A stretch of 64,000 nucleotides of DNA from DATBLE01 sp963775695 (GCA_963775695.1 CAVZJU010000001.1:519846-583845); one strand, 5' to 3'. Shown: positions 50,290 to 59,239, numbered from the stretch's first letter. Notes: generated by a model not told the origin, from the letters alone. Numbers and translations: made by a program.

Positions 50290-51476
50290 CCCGCAGCGTC
50301 GAGAGCCGCCGCCACGAAAACCAGGGCCAGGTACACGAGCGAGAAGTGGAAGACGAGGGCCGCACGCCGGCGGTCGGCGGCGCGCTGCAGCCAAAGCGCC
50401 AGTGCCACGAACATCGCTCCGAGCAGGAGCGCGCCGGAGAGATAGACGAGGCCAAAGGATCCCGTGGCAACCGGAGCGGCGGAGACAGCGACGAGCACGA
50501 CCGTGTAACCGACGATCCGCCGCAGAGTGGCGCGATCGCCGCGGACGACGGGCAGCATCGGGACGTGCGCCGCCTCGTAGTGCTCGCGCAACAGCAGCGC
50601 CAGCGACCAGAAATGCGGCGGCGTCCAAAGGAAGACGATGAGGAACAGCCAGAGTGCTGGTAATGCCAGGTTGCCCGTCGCGGCCGCGTAGCCCACGAGC
50701 GGCGGTACGGCGCCGGCGGCTCCGCCGAGGACGATGTTGCTCGGCCGTCGGCGCTTCAGGTAGCCGGTGTAGACGACGACATAGAAGACGCCCCCCGCGA
50801 GCGCCAGCGTCGCCGTGAGGACGTTGACGGTCGCGGCGAGAAGAACGAAGGAGCAGCTCGACAGCGCAAGGCCGAACTCGAGGGCGCGCGGAGCGCTCAT
50901 ACGGCCGGCGGCGACCGGTCGGCTTGCTGTTCGGGGCCCCATCAGTCGGTCGATGTCGCGGTCGAGAACATGGTTCAGGGCGCTCGCGCCCCCGCAGGCG
51001 AGTGCGAGGCCGAGCAGCATCAGCCCGAGCCTGGCGGCTCCCGGATTGCCGCGGGCTCCGACCACCATCCCGCAGGCTCCGGATAGGAGCAGCAGGCTCA
51101 TGATCCGGGGCTTGGTCAGCGTGACGTAGTCGCGGGCGCTGCTGGCTGGGACGGGGCTGCCGCGCCAGGTGGCGGCGGCCAGCACCGCGGTGGCGGCCAG
51201 CGCGAGCGCGGCCAGCGCGACGTGTACAGCGTGTGCGGTCACGAGCGCAGCGGCTGCCAGGAGCACGAGCGACACGAGTGACGGGGCGAGCAGGCTCCGA
51301 TGGGCGACGAGTGCGGCGAGGGCGACTGCGACCAGCGGCGGCAGTGCGAGGGCGGCGAGCACACGGTGCGGTGTGCCGCCGCCGAGCGTCCCGCTGACCA
51401 CGGCCAGCAATACCCCGGACGCGGCGATGAGCGCTGCCAGCCGCAGCGGTAGCCCCGGAGTCGCCTCCGTTCTCAC
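50286..51476 (-). CDS. ctaB: second heme o synthase with the same N-terminal extension
   Basis: A 396-residue paralogue of the protein at 16496-17686, the same length and with strong similarity throughout (DYVTLTKPRIMSLLLLSGAC, NHVLDRDIDRLM, LWTPPHFWSLALL). The N-terminal four-helix part again has histidines at residues 37, 59 and 85, so the extension is a conserved feature. It supplies heme o for the oxidase of this cluster. The GTG start overlaps the SCO stop (GTGA). Confidence 0.92.
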   Translation of the reverse strand: MRTEATPGLPLRLAALIAASGVLLAVVSGTLGGGTPHRVLAALALPPLVAVALAALVAHRSLLAPSLVSLVLLAAAALVTAHAVHVALAALALAATAVLAAATWRGSPVPASSARDYVTLTKPRIMSLLLLSGACGMVVGARGNPGAARLGLMLLGLALACGGASALNHVLDRDIDRLMGPRTASRPVAAGRMSAPRALEFGLALSSCSFVLLAATVNVLTATLALAGGVFYVVVYTGYLKRRRPSNIVLGGAAGAVPPLVGYAAATGNLALPALWLFLIVFLWTPPHFWSLALLLREHYEAAHVPMLPVVRGDRATLRRIVGYTVVLVAVSAAPVATGSFGLVYLSGALLLGAMFVALALWLQRAADRRRAALVFHFSLVYLALVFVAAALDAAG

Positions 51477-52123
51477 GCCGGCGCTCCGAGTCTGGCCAGA
51501 TCGCCCTGAACGAATGCCGGCAAGAACGGGTACAGGTATGCCGTCCGCTCGTACCCGCTGCGGTCGATCAGATACAGGACCAGGCTGTGCACGATGTCCC
51601 CGGAAGTCGGGTCGACCGTGATCCCATAAAGGTGCCAGACGGTGCGCAGCGTCGTTCGGTTCCCGTTCAGCCAGTGCCATGCCCAGGGTCCGGCGAGCCT
51701 CCACTTCGCCATGGCGTGGCGGATGCTCGCGGGGGTGTCGCCCACCGGGTCGACGCTGACGACGACCAGCGTCGGTCGCTCGGCGTCGGGCAGCCGCCGC
51801 AGGAGCGATCCGAGCTGACGCCCCTGGATTGGGCATTCCTGTTTGCACTGCGAGTCGAGGAAGGTGAGCAGGAGGGGTCGCCCGCGCAGGGAGGCGAGAG
51901 AGACGCGCGCACCCGACTGGTCCCGGAGCGTGAAATCGGGAGCGGCGCGCGCGTTCGGCTCCCACTCGGCCTGCCCGTGGAAGGCGGGCAGAGCACCGGC
52001 ACTCGCCGACGGAGAGCGGTGCGAGTCGAGCGCGTAGAGCCCGGCCCCGACGCCGATCCCGATCGCGCTCGCAAGGCCGACGACGAGGACGGCCCGGCGA
52101 ACGGAGATGCGCGACTCAGTCAC
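51473..52123 (-). CDS. SCO1/SenC copper chaperone for CuA
   Basis: A 216-residue membrane-anchored thioredoxin-fold protein. One membrane helix near residues 10-30 is followed by a proline/alanine linker and the SCO domain, with PDFTLRDQSG, the copper-binding C93-KQE-C97 and the third ligand histidine in GDIVHSLVLYLID. It loads copper into the CuA site of subunit II. It overlaps the 49-residue gene upstream and ctaB2 downstream. Confidence 0.93.
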   Translation of the reverse strand: MTESRISVRRAVLVVGLASAIGIGVGAGLYALDSHRSPSASAGALPAFHGQAEWEPNARAAPDFTLRDQSGARVSLASLRGRPLLLTFLDSQCKQECPIQGRQLGSLLRRLPDAERPTLVVVSVDPVGDTPASIRHAMAKWRLAGPWAWHWLNGNRTTLRTVWHLYGITVDPTSGDIVHSLVLYLIDRSGYERTAYLYPFLPAFVQGDLARLGAPA

Positions 52124-52265
52124 TCGGCTTTCCGGTGCGGGTTTCGGCCGAGCGCCGCCTGATCAGCCACGCCCAGTACAGGCCGACTCCGACGAGCAGG
52201 CCGACCGGCAGCAGCAGGGTCAGGAGCGAACCGGCGAAGAAGTGGGAGGCGATTGTCAGGAGCAT
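52116..52265 (-). CDS. 49-residue single-pass membrane protein of the second oxidase cluster
   Basis: A short gene with an AGGAG site five bases before its ATG. The product has one long hydrophobic helix (FFAGSLLTLLLPVGLLVGVG) followed by YWAWLIRRRSAE, so the N-terminus lies outside. It overlaps the SCO start by eight bases and comes after CtaG, as small assembly or subunit genes in oxidase operons often do. No family named. Confidence 0.72.
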   Translation of the reverse strand: MLLTIASHFFAGSLLTLLLPVGLLVGVGLYWAWLIRRRSAETRTGKPSD

Positions 52266-52281
52266 GGTTTCTCCTCGCAGG

Positions 52282-53154
52282 TCAGGGATCGGTGGTCCCC
52301 GCGACGCCGAGGCGTGCGGGACGGGCGGCGGCCTGCCCGGCCGGCTCCGGGCCGAGCCAGCGGTAGAGGAAGACGATGAACGCGATCGTAAAGGCGATCG
52401 AGCCCGGTACCCACATCACGCCCGCGGCGATCTGCTGGTCGCCAAGCGCGGAGAGTCCGCCCGGCCGGTGCGCCAACAACGAGTAGGCGGAGTAGAGCGG
52501 CGACGGGGCGAGCGCGAGGACGATCGCGAGCACCCAGCCGACGACGATGGCCCCGGTCACGTACGCAACTCGCTGGAGCCAGTCGAGCGAGGCATGGAAC
52601 GGCGGCGAGTCGACCACCTGCACCCAGAAGAGGAGTGCGGTGAAGAAGAAGAGCGCGTGCTCGAGGTCGTGCACCGCAGCGCTGCTCAAAGTCGCGTCGT
52701 ACAGCGCGGGTACGTGCCAGAGGACGAGGTTGACGTTGAAGAGCACCCAGGCGGGGAGCGGACGGGCGGCGGCGCGGGCCACCGAACGTGCCGGAGCCCA
52801 GCCGGGAGAGAGCACGACCGTCCGGGCGGCCGACCGCCGGAAGTCGAGCGGAAGCGGCTGCCAGAGCCTGCTCCACGGCGCGGAGAGCACGATCAGCGGC
52901 GGCGCGACGCTCAGCAACAGCACGTGCTGGGTCATGTGCGCGGCGAACAGCTGGCTCGAGAGCGAGTCCAGCGGCGAGTCGAGCGCGATCACGATCGCGG
53001 CCAGCCCCGAGTAGAAGAGCCATGCGCGTCCGCGGCGCTCCAGCCCCCTGCGCCGCGCCGACGCCTGTCTCAGCCCCCCACGCCAGTACAGGAAGCCGCA
53101 CAACACACAGAAGACGAGCGGCGGCTCCACGTTCCAGGAGCCGAGGGTGGTCAT
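52282..53154 (-). CDS. ctaG: cytochrome c oxidase assembly factor CtaG (caa3 type)
   Basis: A 290-residue membrane protein with about seven helices. AAHMTQHVLLLSVAPPLIVL, LWHVPALYDATLSSAAVHDL and EHALFFFTALLFWVQV are the histidine-bearing motifs of the Caa3_CtaG family, a copper-delivery factor for subunit I unrelated to COX11. The ATG at 53154 overlaps the stop of subunit III (ATGA); an upstream ATG at 53172 lies inside that gene. Confidence 0.92.
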   Translation of the reverse strand: MTTLGSWNVEPPLVFCVLCGFLYWRGGLRQASARRRGLERRGRAWLFYSGLAAIVIALDSPLDSLSSQLFAAHMTQHVLLLSVAPPLIVLSAPWSRLWQPLPLDFRRSAARTVVLSPGWAPARSVARAAARPLPAWVLFNVNLVLWHVPALYDATLSSAAVHDLEHALFFFTALLFWVQVVDSPPFHASLDWLQRVAYVTGAIVVGWVLAIVLALAPSPLYSAYSLLAHRPGGLSALGDQQIAAGVMWVPGSIAFTIAFIVFLYRWLGPEPAGQAAARPARLGVAGTTDP

Positions 53155-53930
53155 GATCGGCGTGGGAGCCATCCACGACCGCCGCAGCGCGGCCTCATCG
53201 CCGGGGCACGTGGAGGCCCCGCGCCGCCGGCCACGCGCCGGTAGCATCCGATAGGGTAGAGGACGATCCAGGACAGCACGCCGAGCCCGGCGAGGAAAGC
53301 CCAGTAGAAGCTGAGAGCGGTGAGCTCGGCGCGGACGAGCGAGAGCGGGTCGTCGATGTCGTGCGTGGCGCGGTCGGGGTCGCCCGACGCCTCGCCCGGC
53401 GCAGGACTGCTCGGGACCGGGAGCCTCGCGTAACGGAGCGACGTCGCCAGAGTCGTCTCCAGCCAGAAGAGGGCGCAGACGACGACGAAGACAAAGAAGG
53501 CCGTCCAGCCGATGAACACGCTCGCGTAGCCGCCGTCGGCCGGCCCGAACCCGGCCGTCGTCCACTCGACCACCTGGAGCACGACCACGGCGATCCCGAT
53601 CGCCAGCGCGAGCGCACCCTTGATCCGCCAGGCAGTGCGGCGGGCGGCGCGGTGGTCGGCAAGCCCCCAGCGGAGGAGGACGGCGACGGCCACGACGCCG
53701 ACCACGATGAGAGCCCCGAGCGTCTGCGACGGATCCACGTGCTTCGGCCGCCAGAGTCCGGCGTTGTTCAGCGCCCGGAGGTAGAAGTATGCGAAGACGA
53801 AGGCGAGAAAGAAGAACGCGGTCGCGCTGGCAAGCAGGTGCCCGGCCGAGCTCAGGTTCTGCCCGAGCTGCTCCGGCGGCTCGCTCTCGACGATCCCGTA
53901 GTCGGTGGAGTGCTGTGCGAGCTCGCTCAC
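53151..53930 (-). CDS. ctaE: cytochrome c oxidase subunit III
   Basis: A 259-residue membrane protein. HLLASATAFFFLAFVFAYFY, WRIKGALALAIGIAVVVLQV and FIGWTAFFVFVVVCALFWLE are subunit III helices. The loop after the fourth or fifth helix is long and charged (PSSPAPGEASGDPDRATHD). The C-terminal 25 residues are arginine- and proline-rich and probably lie outside the bundle. It lies between subunit I and ctaG in one transcript. Confidence 0.88.
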   Translation of the reverse strand: MSELAQHSTDYGIVESEPPEQLGQNLSSAGHLLASATAFFFLAFVFAYFYLRALNNAGLWRPKHVDPSQTLGALIVVGVVAVAVLLRWGLADHRAARRTAWRIKGALALAIGIAVVVLQVVEWTTAGFGPADGGYASVFIGWTAFFVFVVVCALFWLETTLATSLRYARLPVPSSPAPGEASGDPDRATHDIDDPLSLVRAELTALSFYWAFLAGLGVLSWIVLYPIGCYRRVAGGAGPPRAPAMRPRCGGRGWLPRRS

Positions 53931-53933
53931 GAT

Positions 53934-55823
53934 CTATCCTCCGGACGCAGGGACGGGAGCCGGAGCGGCCACCGGGGCGCCGTCGCCGCCGTAGTCGTAC
54001 GGGTCGCCGGTGATCACCGGGATCCGGTCGAAGTCGTGCACGGGCACCGGCGAGGGAAGCTGCCACTCCAGCGAGCGCGAGTGCCACGGGTTGCTCTCGG
54101 CCGGGATCCGCTTGAACACCACCGAGTAGACGAGGTTGAAGAGGAAGACCAGCATCGACAGCCCGAGGATGAACGCCGAGATCGAGACCCAGACGTTCAG
54201 GAACTGGAGGTGCTGCGGATAGGTGACGACGCGGCGCGGCTGTCCGAGGAAGCCGACGGCGAACAGGGGCGCGAAGGTCGAGTTGAACGCGAGGAACATC
54301 GACCAGAAGTGAATCTTCCCCAGCCGCTCGTTCAGTATGAAGCCGGTCATCTTCGGCAGCCAGTAGTAGATGGCGGCGAAGAAGGTGAAGATCAACCCGC
54401 CCATGATCGTGTAGTGGAAGTGGGCCATCGAGAAGAAGCTGCCGTGCGTGGTGACGTCGCTCGGCACGTCGGACAGGAACACACCTGAGAGTCCGCCGAT
54501 CAGGAAGTTGAAGAACCAGGCGAGGCAGAACAGCATCGGCACCGTGTAACGGATCTGCCCGCGCCAGATCGTCATCAGCCCGCACAGGAACGTGAAGCCG
54601 GTCGGAATCGAGATCAGCTCCGTGGACAGCATGTAGAACGGCCGCAGGTCGCTGTTGATCCCGCTGACGAACAGGTGGTGCTGCCAGACGAGCCAGCTGA
54701 GCAGCGTCACGCCGAGCAGTCCGACGACCGCGAGCCGGTACCCCCAGAGCGGCTTCCGCGCGAACACCGGCAGCAGCTCGAGCACGATCGCGAAGCCGGG
54801 CAGGGCGAGGATGTACACCTCCGGATGGCCGAACACCCAGAACAGGTTCTCGTACAGGTACTGGCTCCCCCCGCCGCTCGGGATGAAGAAGGTGGTCTGG
54901 GCGGTGCGGTCGAGCATCGCCATCGAGAGTACGGCGATCAGCACCGGGGCGGCGAGCAGCATCAGGGTCGCCGTCGAGAGCACGCCCCAGCAGAAGATCG
55001 GCAGGCGCGACCAGGTCAGCCCCGGCGCACGCATGGTCACGATCGTGGCGATGAAGTTCAGGCCGAGCAGCGTCATCGAGAGACCGACCAGCGCGAAGAA
55101 GACGATGTACGAGTCCATCCCCGTGTTCGCCTGGCCGTTCAGCGGCTCGTAGCCGGTCCAGCCGGTGGGGAAGCCACCGAAGAAGATCGTCGTCGTCAGA
55201 ATCGCGCCCGCGGCCATCAGCAGCCAGAAGGTCAGCGACTCGATCCGCGGGAAGGCCATCCGCCGGGCGCCGATCATCAGGGGCACGAAGTAGTTCGCGA
55301 ACGGCCCCAGGATCGCGCTCGACATGATCCCCATCATCATCGTGCCGTGCATCCCGACCAGGGTCAGGTACTGGCCCGCCGGGAAGACCTGGACGTTCGG
55401 CCGCAGCAGCTCGACCCGGATCAGCATCGCGTTCAGGCCGCCGATGAAGAAGAAGAGGCCGATGCCGACCAGGTACTGGATCCCGACGACCTTGTGGTCG
55501 GTGCAGAGCCCGAAGTAGCGGCCCGCTCCCCGCGTCTCCTTCTCGCGCAGCGAGGGCGGATAGCCCCGGAGTCGCGAGAACGGGTAGTTGGCGAAGCCGA
55601 GGCCGATCAGGAAGCCGGCCACCCCGAAGAAGTAGCCGAGGAAGACGGACACGTCGTTCTGGTCGGTGTCGGCGAAATAGCCGAGGCTGGCGGCGTTCAG
55701 GTGGTGGCCGATGTACCAGCCGAGGTAGTAGCCGCCGATCCCGAGCAGGACAGCGGTGAGCGCGTTGAACCCGATCAGGCGCCGCCAGAGAGGCGGGTGG
55801 GCGGCGGTCGCTTGGGCGCTCAC
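53934..55823 (-). CDS. ctaD: cytochrome c oxidase subunit I, long form
   Basis: A 629-residue heme-copper oxidase core with the motifs WVFGHPEVYILALPG, WQHHLFVSG and FSMAHFHYTIMGG. The glutamate of GHPEV is present, so it is of the A1 type by that criterion. The first 110 residues add two membrane helices not found in the first-cluster protein (GFNALTAVLLGIGGYYLGWY and DVSVFLGYFFGVAGFLIGLG). The GTG at 55823 is used because an AAGGAAGGAG site precedes it; another GTG at 55853 overlaps the subunit II stop. Confidence 0.94.
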   Translation of the reverse strand: MSAQATAAHPPLWRRLIGFNALTAVLLGIGGYYLGWYIGHHLNAASLGYFADTDQNDVSVFLGYFFGVAGFLIGLGFANYPFSRLRGYPPSLREKETRGAGRYFGLCTDHKVVGIQYLVGIGLFFFIGGLNAMLIRVELLRPNVQVFPAGQYLTLVGMHGTMMMGIMSSAILGPFANYFVPLMIGARRMAFPRIESLTFWLLMAAGAILTTTIFFGGFPTGWTGYEPLNGQANTGMDSYIVFFALVGLSMTLLGLNFIATIVTMRAPGLTWSRLPIFCWGVLSTATLMLLAAPVLIAVLSMAMLDRTAQTTFFIPSGGGSQYLYENLFWVFGHPEVYILALPGFAIVLELLPVFARKPLWGYRLAVVGLLGVTLLSWLVWQHHLFVSGINSDLRPFYMLSTELISIPTGFTFLCGLMTIWRGQIRYTVPMLFCLAWFFNFLIGGLSGVFLSDVPSDVTTHGSFFSMAHFHYTIMGGLIFTFFAAIYYWLPKMTGFILNERLGKIHFWSMFLAFNSTFAPLFAVGFLGQPRRVVTYPQHLQFLNVWVSISAFILGLSMLVFLFNLVYSVVFKRIPAESNPWHSRSLEWQLPSPVPVHDFDRIPVITGDPYDYGGDGAPVAAPAPVPASGG

Positions 55824-55842
55824 TGGGCTCCTTCCTTCCGGC

Positions 55843-56706
55843 TCATCCGGCACGGAGCTGCGGGTCGGGGAGGTACGAGGTCGCGTACGGCGGCAGGTAC
55901 TTCATGACCGGCTGGAAATACGCACGCTGCTGCTTGATCCACGCGGAGAAGTCGGCGAACGACACGACCTGGCCGGTGTCGAACATGTAGCCGTGCCAGA
56001 GGCCGCAGAGCTCTGCGCAGTGGATCTCGAACGTCCGCGGCCCCTTGGTCTCGACATAGGCGATGTTGTCGACACCCGGGTTCGCGTCGGCCTTCACCCC
56101 GAGCTGGTATGCCCAGAAGGAGTGCACCGCGTCCAGCGAGGTGACGTGCAGCCTGATCAGCGTGTTCGCCGGCAGGACGAGATGCGGCGTCTCGACGCCC
56201 CCGTAGGTGGGGTAGCGGAACGTCCACTCCCACTGCTGCCCGATCGCCTGCACGTCCATCGCCTTCGAGTGCCCTGCGGGGAGGAACGCGGCTGTCGGAC
56301 CCTGGCCTCCCCCCGAGCCGCTCTTGAGCAGCTCGTAGGTGCCGAAGCCGGCGAGGAACAGCACCGTCGCAGTGGTGACGATCACCCAGGCGATCTGGAT
56401 CCCGGAGTCACCGCGGACCGGCGGACCTTCCACGACCTCGGTCCCCCGGGCACGGAACGCCGCCACCGCGTAGATCAGGAAGAGCAGGATGAGTACACAG
56501 ACGGGCGTGACCACGCCGAGCATCACCTCGTTGCTGAAGACCTGCTCCGACGCCTGGACGCTTCCGTTGCCCGGCGGGATCTCGGGGCCGATGAAGATCA
56601 CGACGAGCGGCGTCAGGATCGCGCTGATCACGAGCCAGAGGACGACGAACTGCTTGCCGTACGCCCTGGCGGGTGTTGCTCCGGTGGCCGCGGGAACAGT
56701 GGACAT
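55843..56706 (-). CDS. ctaC: cytochrome c oxidase subunit II, without cytochrome c domain
   Basis: A 287-residue subunit II with two membrane helices (about 22-42 and 65-85, plus a third hydrophobic stretch near 105-125) and a cupredoxin domain. The CuA site is H-C230-x3-C234-x3-H238-x2-M241 (HCAELCGLWHGYM). The protein ends soon after, with no heme-binding CxxCH, unlike the first-cluster subunit II. The electron donor must therefore be a separate carrier, for which the sulfocyanin is a candidate. Confidence 0.94.
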   Translation of the reverse strand: MSTVPAATGATPARAYGKQFVVLWLVISAILTPLVVIFIGPEIPPGNGSVQASEQVFSNEVMLGVVTPVCVLILLFLIYAVAAFRARGTEVVEGPPVRGDSGIQIAWVIVTTATVLFLAGFGTYELLKSGSGGGQGPTAAFLPAGHSKAMDVQAIGQQWEWTFRYPTYGGVETPHLVLPANTLIRLHVTSLDAVHSFWAYQLGVKADANPGVDNIAYVETKGPRTFEIHCAELCGLWHGYMFDTGQVVSFADFSAWIKQQRAYFQPVMKYLPPYATSYLPDPQLRAG

Positions 56707-56711
56707 CGTGC

Positions 56712-57383
56712 TCAGACGACGTTCACGAACCCGTCCATGTAGCCGATCGTCTGCATCGGCCCGCCGAAGCCGTAGAGGAAGCCGGCAGCGCAGGGAACGA
56801 AGCACTGCCACCGGTAGTGGCCCGGCTTGCCGGTCCGGAAGGTGAACGTGACCGTGTGGTGCGCCATCGAGAGGTCGCACGGCCCGTAGCCGCACTGGTT
56901 CTTCTCGTCGTCCTGCACCGGTTCGATCGGAACGAGCACGCCGAGCGCCGGGATGGCGAAGGTGTGGGACGGCTGGTCGGGCGCCATGACGGCGAGCGGC
57001 TTGCCGTCGACGATCTCCGGCCCGACCAGGCCCGTGGGACGGCCGAGGAAGGGATTGCGCAGGCCGCTTGCGCCGTCGAAGTTGTAGATCGTGACGTGCA
57101 CGAGCGAGTTGGCGGGGACGTCGAAGACCGTGGTGCGCTTCCAGGCCCCGTTCTCACGCACGAGGTAGGAGACCCAGTCGGGATGGTTAGGAGCCTCCGT
57201 CGGGCCGACCGCGGCGACGGTCTGGAGCGTGAGGTTGACCGACCGCGTCGCACCTGCCCGGGCGGGTGGGGTGAAGGGCTCCGTGTTCCCGACGAGGTAC
57301 CCGGAGATGTAGAAGCCGATCAGGATCCCCGCGAACGCGAGGCCGACTGCGACACCCAAGAGTTTCTTCGTCTGGGGCCCCAC
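56712..57383 (-). CDS. membrane-anchored cupredoxin-like protein
   Basis: A 223-residue protein with one N-terminal membrane helix (LLGVAVGLAFAGILIGFYI) and an outer cupredoxin-like domain. SLVHVTIYNFDGASGL and MAHHTVTFTF are strands typical of the fold, and HYRWQCFVPCAAGFLYGFGGPM provides H, C, C and M in the order of a copper site, although the CuA histidine between C and M is missing. It is first in the leftward oxidase cluster, five bases before subunit II. It could be an alternative electron-entry or copper-handling subunit. Confidence 0.75.
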   Translation of the reverse strand: MGPQTKKLLGVAVGLAFAGILIGFYISGYLVGNTEPFTPPARAGATRSVNLTLQTVAAVGPTEAPNHPDWVSYLVRENGAWKRTTVFDVPANSLVHVTIYNFDGASGLRNPFLGRPTGLVGPEIVDGKPLAVMAPDQPSHTFAIPALGVLVPIEPVQDDEKNQCGYGPCDLSMAHHTVTFTFRTGKPGHYRWQCFVPCAAGFLYGFGGPMQTIGYMDGFVNVV

Positions 57384-57437
57384 CGCGATTGCGGGTATAC
57401 AGGCCCGAACGTCAGTTGTGCGAAAGATGACGAAACT

Positions 57438-57465
57438 GTCATCGCCCGGTCATTTACAGGTCATC
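57438..57465. promoter_or_regulatory. three direct repeats 11 bp apart between the oxidase cluster and the two-component genes
   Basis: GTCATC at 57438, GTCATT at 57449 and GTCATC at 57460 are spaced exactly 11 bp, the phasing of OmpR/PhoB-family binding sites. A GATGAC on the opposite face (57427-57432) forms an inverted pair with the first box. The sites lie between the cupredoxin start (57383) and the conserved part of the response-regulator gene. Confidence 0.6.
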
Positions 57466-57501
57466 CGCCAGGCCTTATCGTCCCCGGCTGAGGGTGGTCA
57501 T

Positions 57502-58167
57502 CTGCGGATCTTGGTGATCGAAGACGAGGCGCGCATCCGATCCTTCGTGGCGCGCGGCCTCGAGGCGGAAGGCTACGCCGTCGAGGGAGCCGCAGACGGG
57601 TCGGCCGGTCTCGCGCGTGCGCTTGGCCCGAGCTGGGACCTTGTGGTGCTCGATCTTCGCCTCCCGGGGATGAGTGGCCTCGACCTCCTGGAGGAGCTTC
57701 ACCTGCGGCGGCCGGCCCTCCCCGTGCTCGTGCTCTCAGCCCGCTCGGACCTGCCGACGAAGCTCCGCGGTTTCGAGCTCGGAGCGGCCGATTACCTCCC
57801 GAAGCCGTTCGCGCTCGACGAGCTCCTTGCCCGAGTCCGCGTGCAGCTCCGCAAAAGTGCGGCGCCCGGCGAGGAGGGCGGCTTACTCCACGGCAGCCGC
57901 CTGACTCTCGATCTCGCCCGGCGCCAGGCGTCTTTCGGCGGCCGGGCCTGCGACCTCGCCGATCGAGAGTTCAGACTGCTCCATCACCTCCTGCTCCACG
58001 AGGGCGAGGTGGTCAGCCGCGAGCGTCTGCTCGCCGAGGTCTGGGGGTACGACTTCCACCCCGGATCGAACGTGGTGGACGTCAGCGTGCGGCGGCTGCG
58101 CAAGAAGCTCGGACCAGACTCCCCGATCGAGACGGTGCGGAATGCCGGTTATCGCCTGGTCGCGTAA
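57502..58167 (+). CDS. OmpR-family response regulator
   Basis: A response regulator of about 221 residues: receiver domain LRILVIEDEARI, phosphorylation site LVVLDLRLPGMSG, KPFALDELLARV, and a winged-helix output domain ending VSVRRLRKKLGPDSPIETVRNAGYRL. The frame is open from a GTG at 57418, but that part contains the 11-bp-phased boxes and is not protein-like. Translation probably begins near LRILVIEDE, either at CTG 57502, which has GAGGG seven bases upstream, or at TTG 57511. The 3' end overlaps the kinase gene by 26 bp. Confidence 0.9.
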   Translation: MRILVIEDEARIRSFVARGLEAEGYAVEGAADGSAGLARALGPSWDLVVLDLRLPGMSGLDLLEELHLRRPALPVLVLSARSDLPTKLRGFELGAADYLPKPFALDELLARVRVQLRKSAAPGEEGGLLHGSRLTLDLARRQASFGGRACDLADREFRLLHHLLLHEGEVVSRERLLAEVWGYDFHPGSNVVDVSVRRLRKKLGPDSPIETVRNAGYRLVA

Positions 58168-59239
58168 GCACGACATCGAGGTCTTCTGGGCCGTATTTGC
58201 GCTGGCGAACATCGGTGCCATGATCGTCTGGACGAGCTGGGAGACAATCCCGTTCCACTTCGTCTGGATCAGCCTCACAATCGTCTACGGCTTCCGGGTC
58301 TGGTCGCCTCGGGTGACGACGCTCATCCTCGCGGCGGTCGTCGTCACGACGGGCGGCTCGATCCTGGTCGACGCGTTCGCGGGGATCCAGCTCTGGGGCG
58401 AGCTCTTCGAGGTCCCGCTGATGTCGGCGATGTTCCTGGCCATGGTCTGGCACGCCCGCCGCCGAGTCGCCGCGATCCAGCGTTCGGAGGAGCTGGCCGA
58501 GAGCCGCGCATCGCTCCTCGAACGCCAGGAGCGCTTCCTCCACGACGTCTCGCACGAGTTGAAGACGCCGGTGACCATCGCGCGCGGCCACCTCGAGCTG
58601 CTGAGGAACGACGGGAAAGGCGCGCCCGAGCTTGACGTCGCCCTGGACGAGCTCGGACGGATCGACCGGATCATCACGCGACTGCTCCTCCTCGCGAAGG
58701 CGGACCGTCCGGACTTCCTGGTCAGGACGAATGTGGATGTCGAGGCGTTCGTCGAGGACGTCTTCATGCGCTGGTCCGAGGTCGCGCCGCGCGGCTGGCG
58801 GCTCGGCGCGACGGCGCGTGGCCGTCTGCGGGCGGATGAGGAGGCGTTGCGAACCGCACTCGATGCACTGCTCGAGAACGCGGTCGAGCACACGAAGGAG
58901 AGCCAGCTGATCGAGCTGCGGTCGATCGCGGACGGCAACGACGTCGTGCTCGAGGTGGTCGATGCGGGTTCCGGCATTCCGCCGGAGGCGCTCGACCGGA
59001 TCTTTGAGCGGTTCGGCCGTGGAGACACTGCACGCACGCGCACGACCGGCGGCGTCGGCCTCGGCCTCTCGATTGTGACGGCGATCGCCAAGGCCCACGG
59101 CGGGACCTGCACTGTCGCCTCTCGTCCGGGCCGAACGGTGCTTGCGCTCAGGCTGCCCGCGTTTCGCCCGGCGCCAGACTCGGTGCGGATCGCTCCTGAG
59201 CCAACGTCCGCCGACCAGCCCGCGGTCGCCTCACTGTAG
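58142..59239 (+). CDS. sensor histidine kinase
   Basis: A 365-residue membrane kinase with about four closely packed N-terminal membrane helices, no large sensing loop, a short coiled coil, the dimerisation domain with H138 in HDVSHELKTPVT, and an ATPase domain with ENAVEHTKESQ (N box), DAGSGIPPE (G1) and GGVGLGLSIV (G2). It would phosphorylate the regulator coded upstream. The signal may be sensed in the membrane, for example redox or quinone state, given the neighbouring oxidase genes; that is inference. Confidence 0.9.
   Translation: MPVIAWSRKHDIEVFWAVFALANIGAMIVWTSWETIPFHFVWISLTIVYGFRVWSPRVTTLILAAVVVTTGGSILVDAFAGIQLWGELFEVPLMSAMFLAMVWHARRRVAAIQRSEELAESRASLLERQERFLHDVSHELKTPVTIARGHLELLRNDGKGAPELDVALDELGRIDRIITRLLLLAKADRPDFLVRTNVDVEAFVEDVFMRWSEVAPRGWRLGATARGRLRADEEALRTALDALLENAVEHTKESQLIELRSIADGNDVVLEVVDAGSGIPPEALDRIFERFGRGDTARTRTTGGVGLGLSIVTAIAKAHGGTCTVASRPGRTVLALRLPAFRPAPDSVRIAPEPTSADQPAVASL

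Noticed and set aside
48682..50628. 648-codon minus-strand frame across the small-gene region and the sulfocyanin gene
   Set aside because: It lies antisense to genes with strong ribosome-binding sites and to a recognisable cupredoxin, and has no motif of its own.
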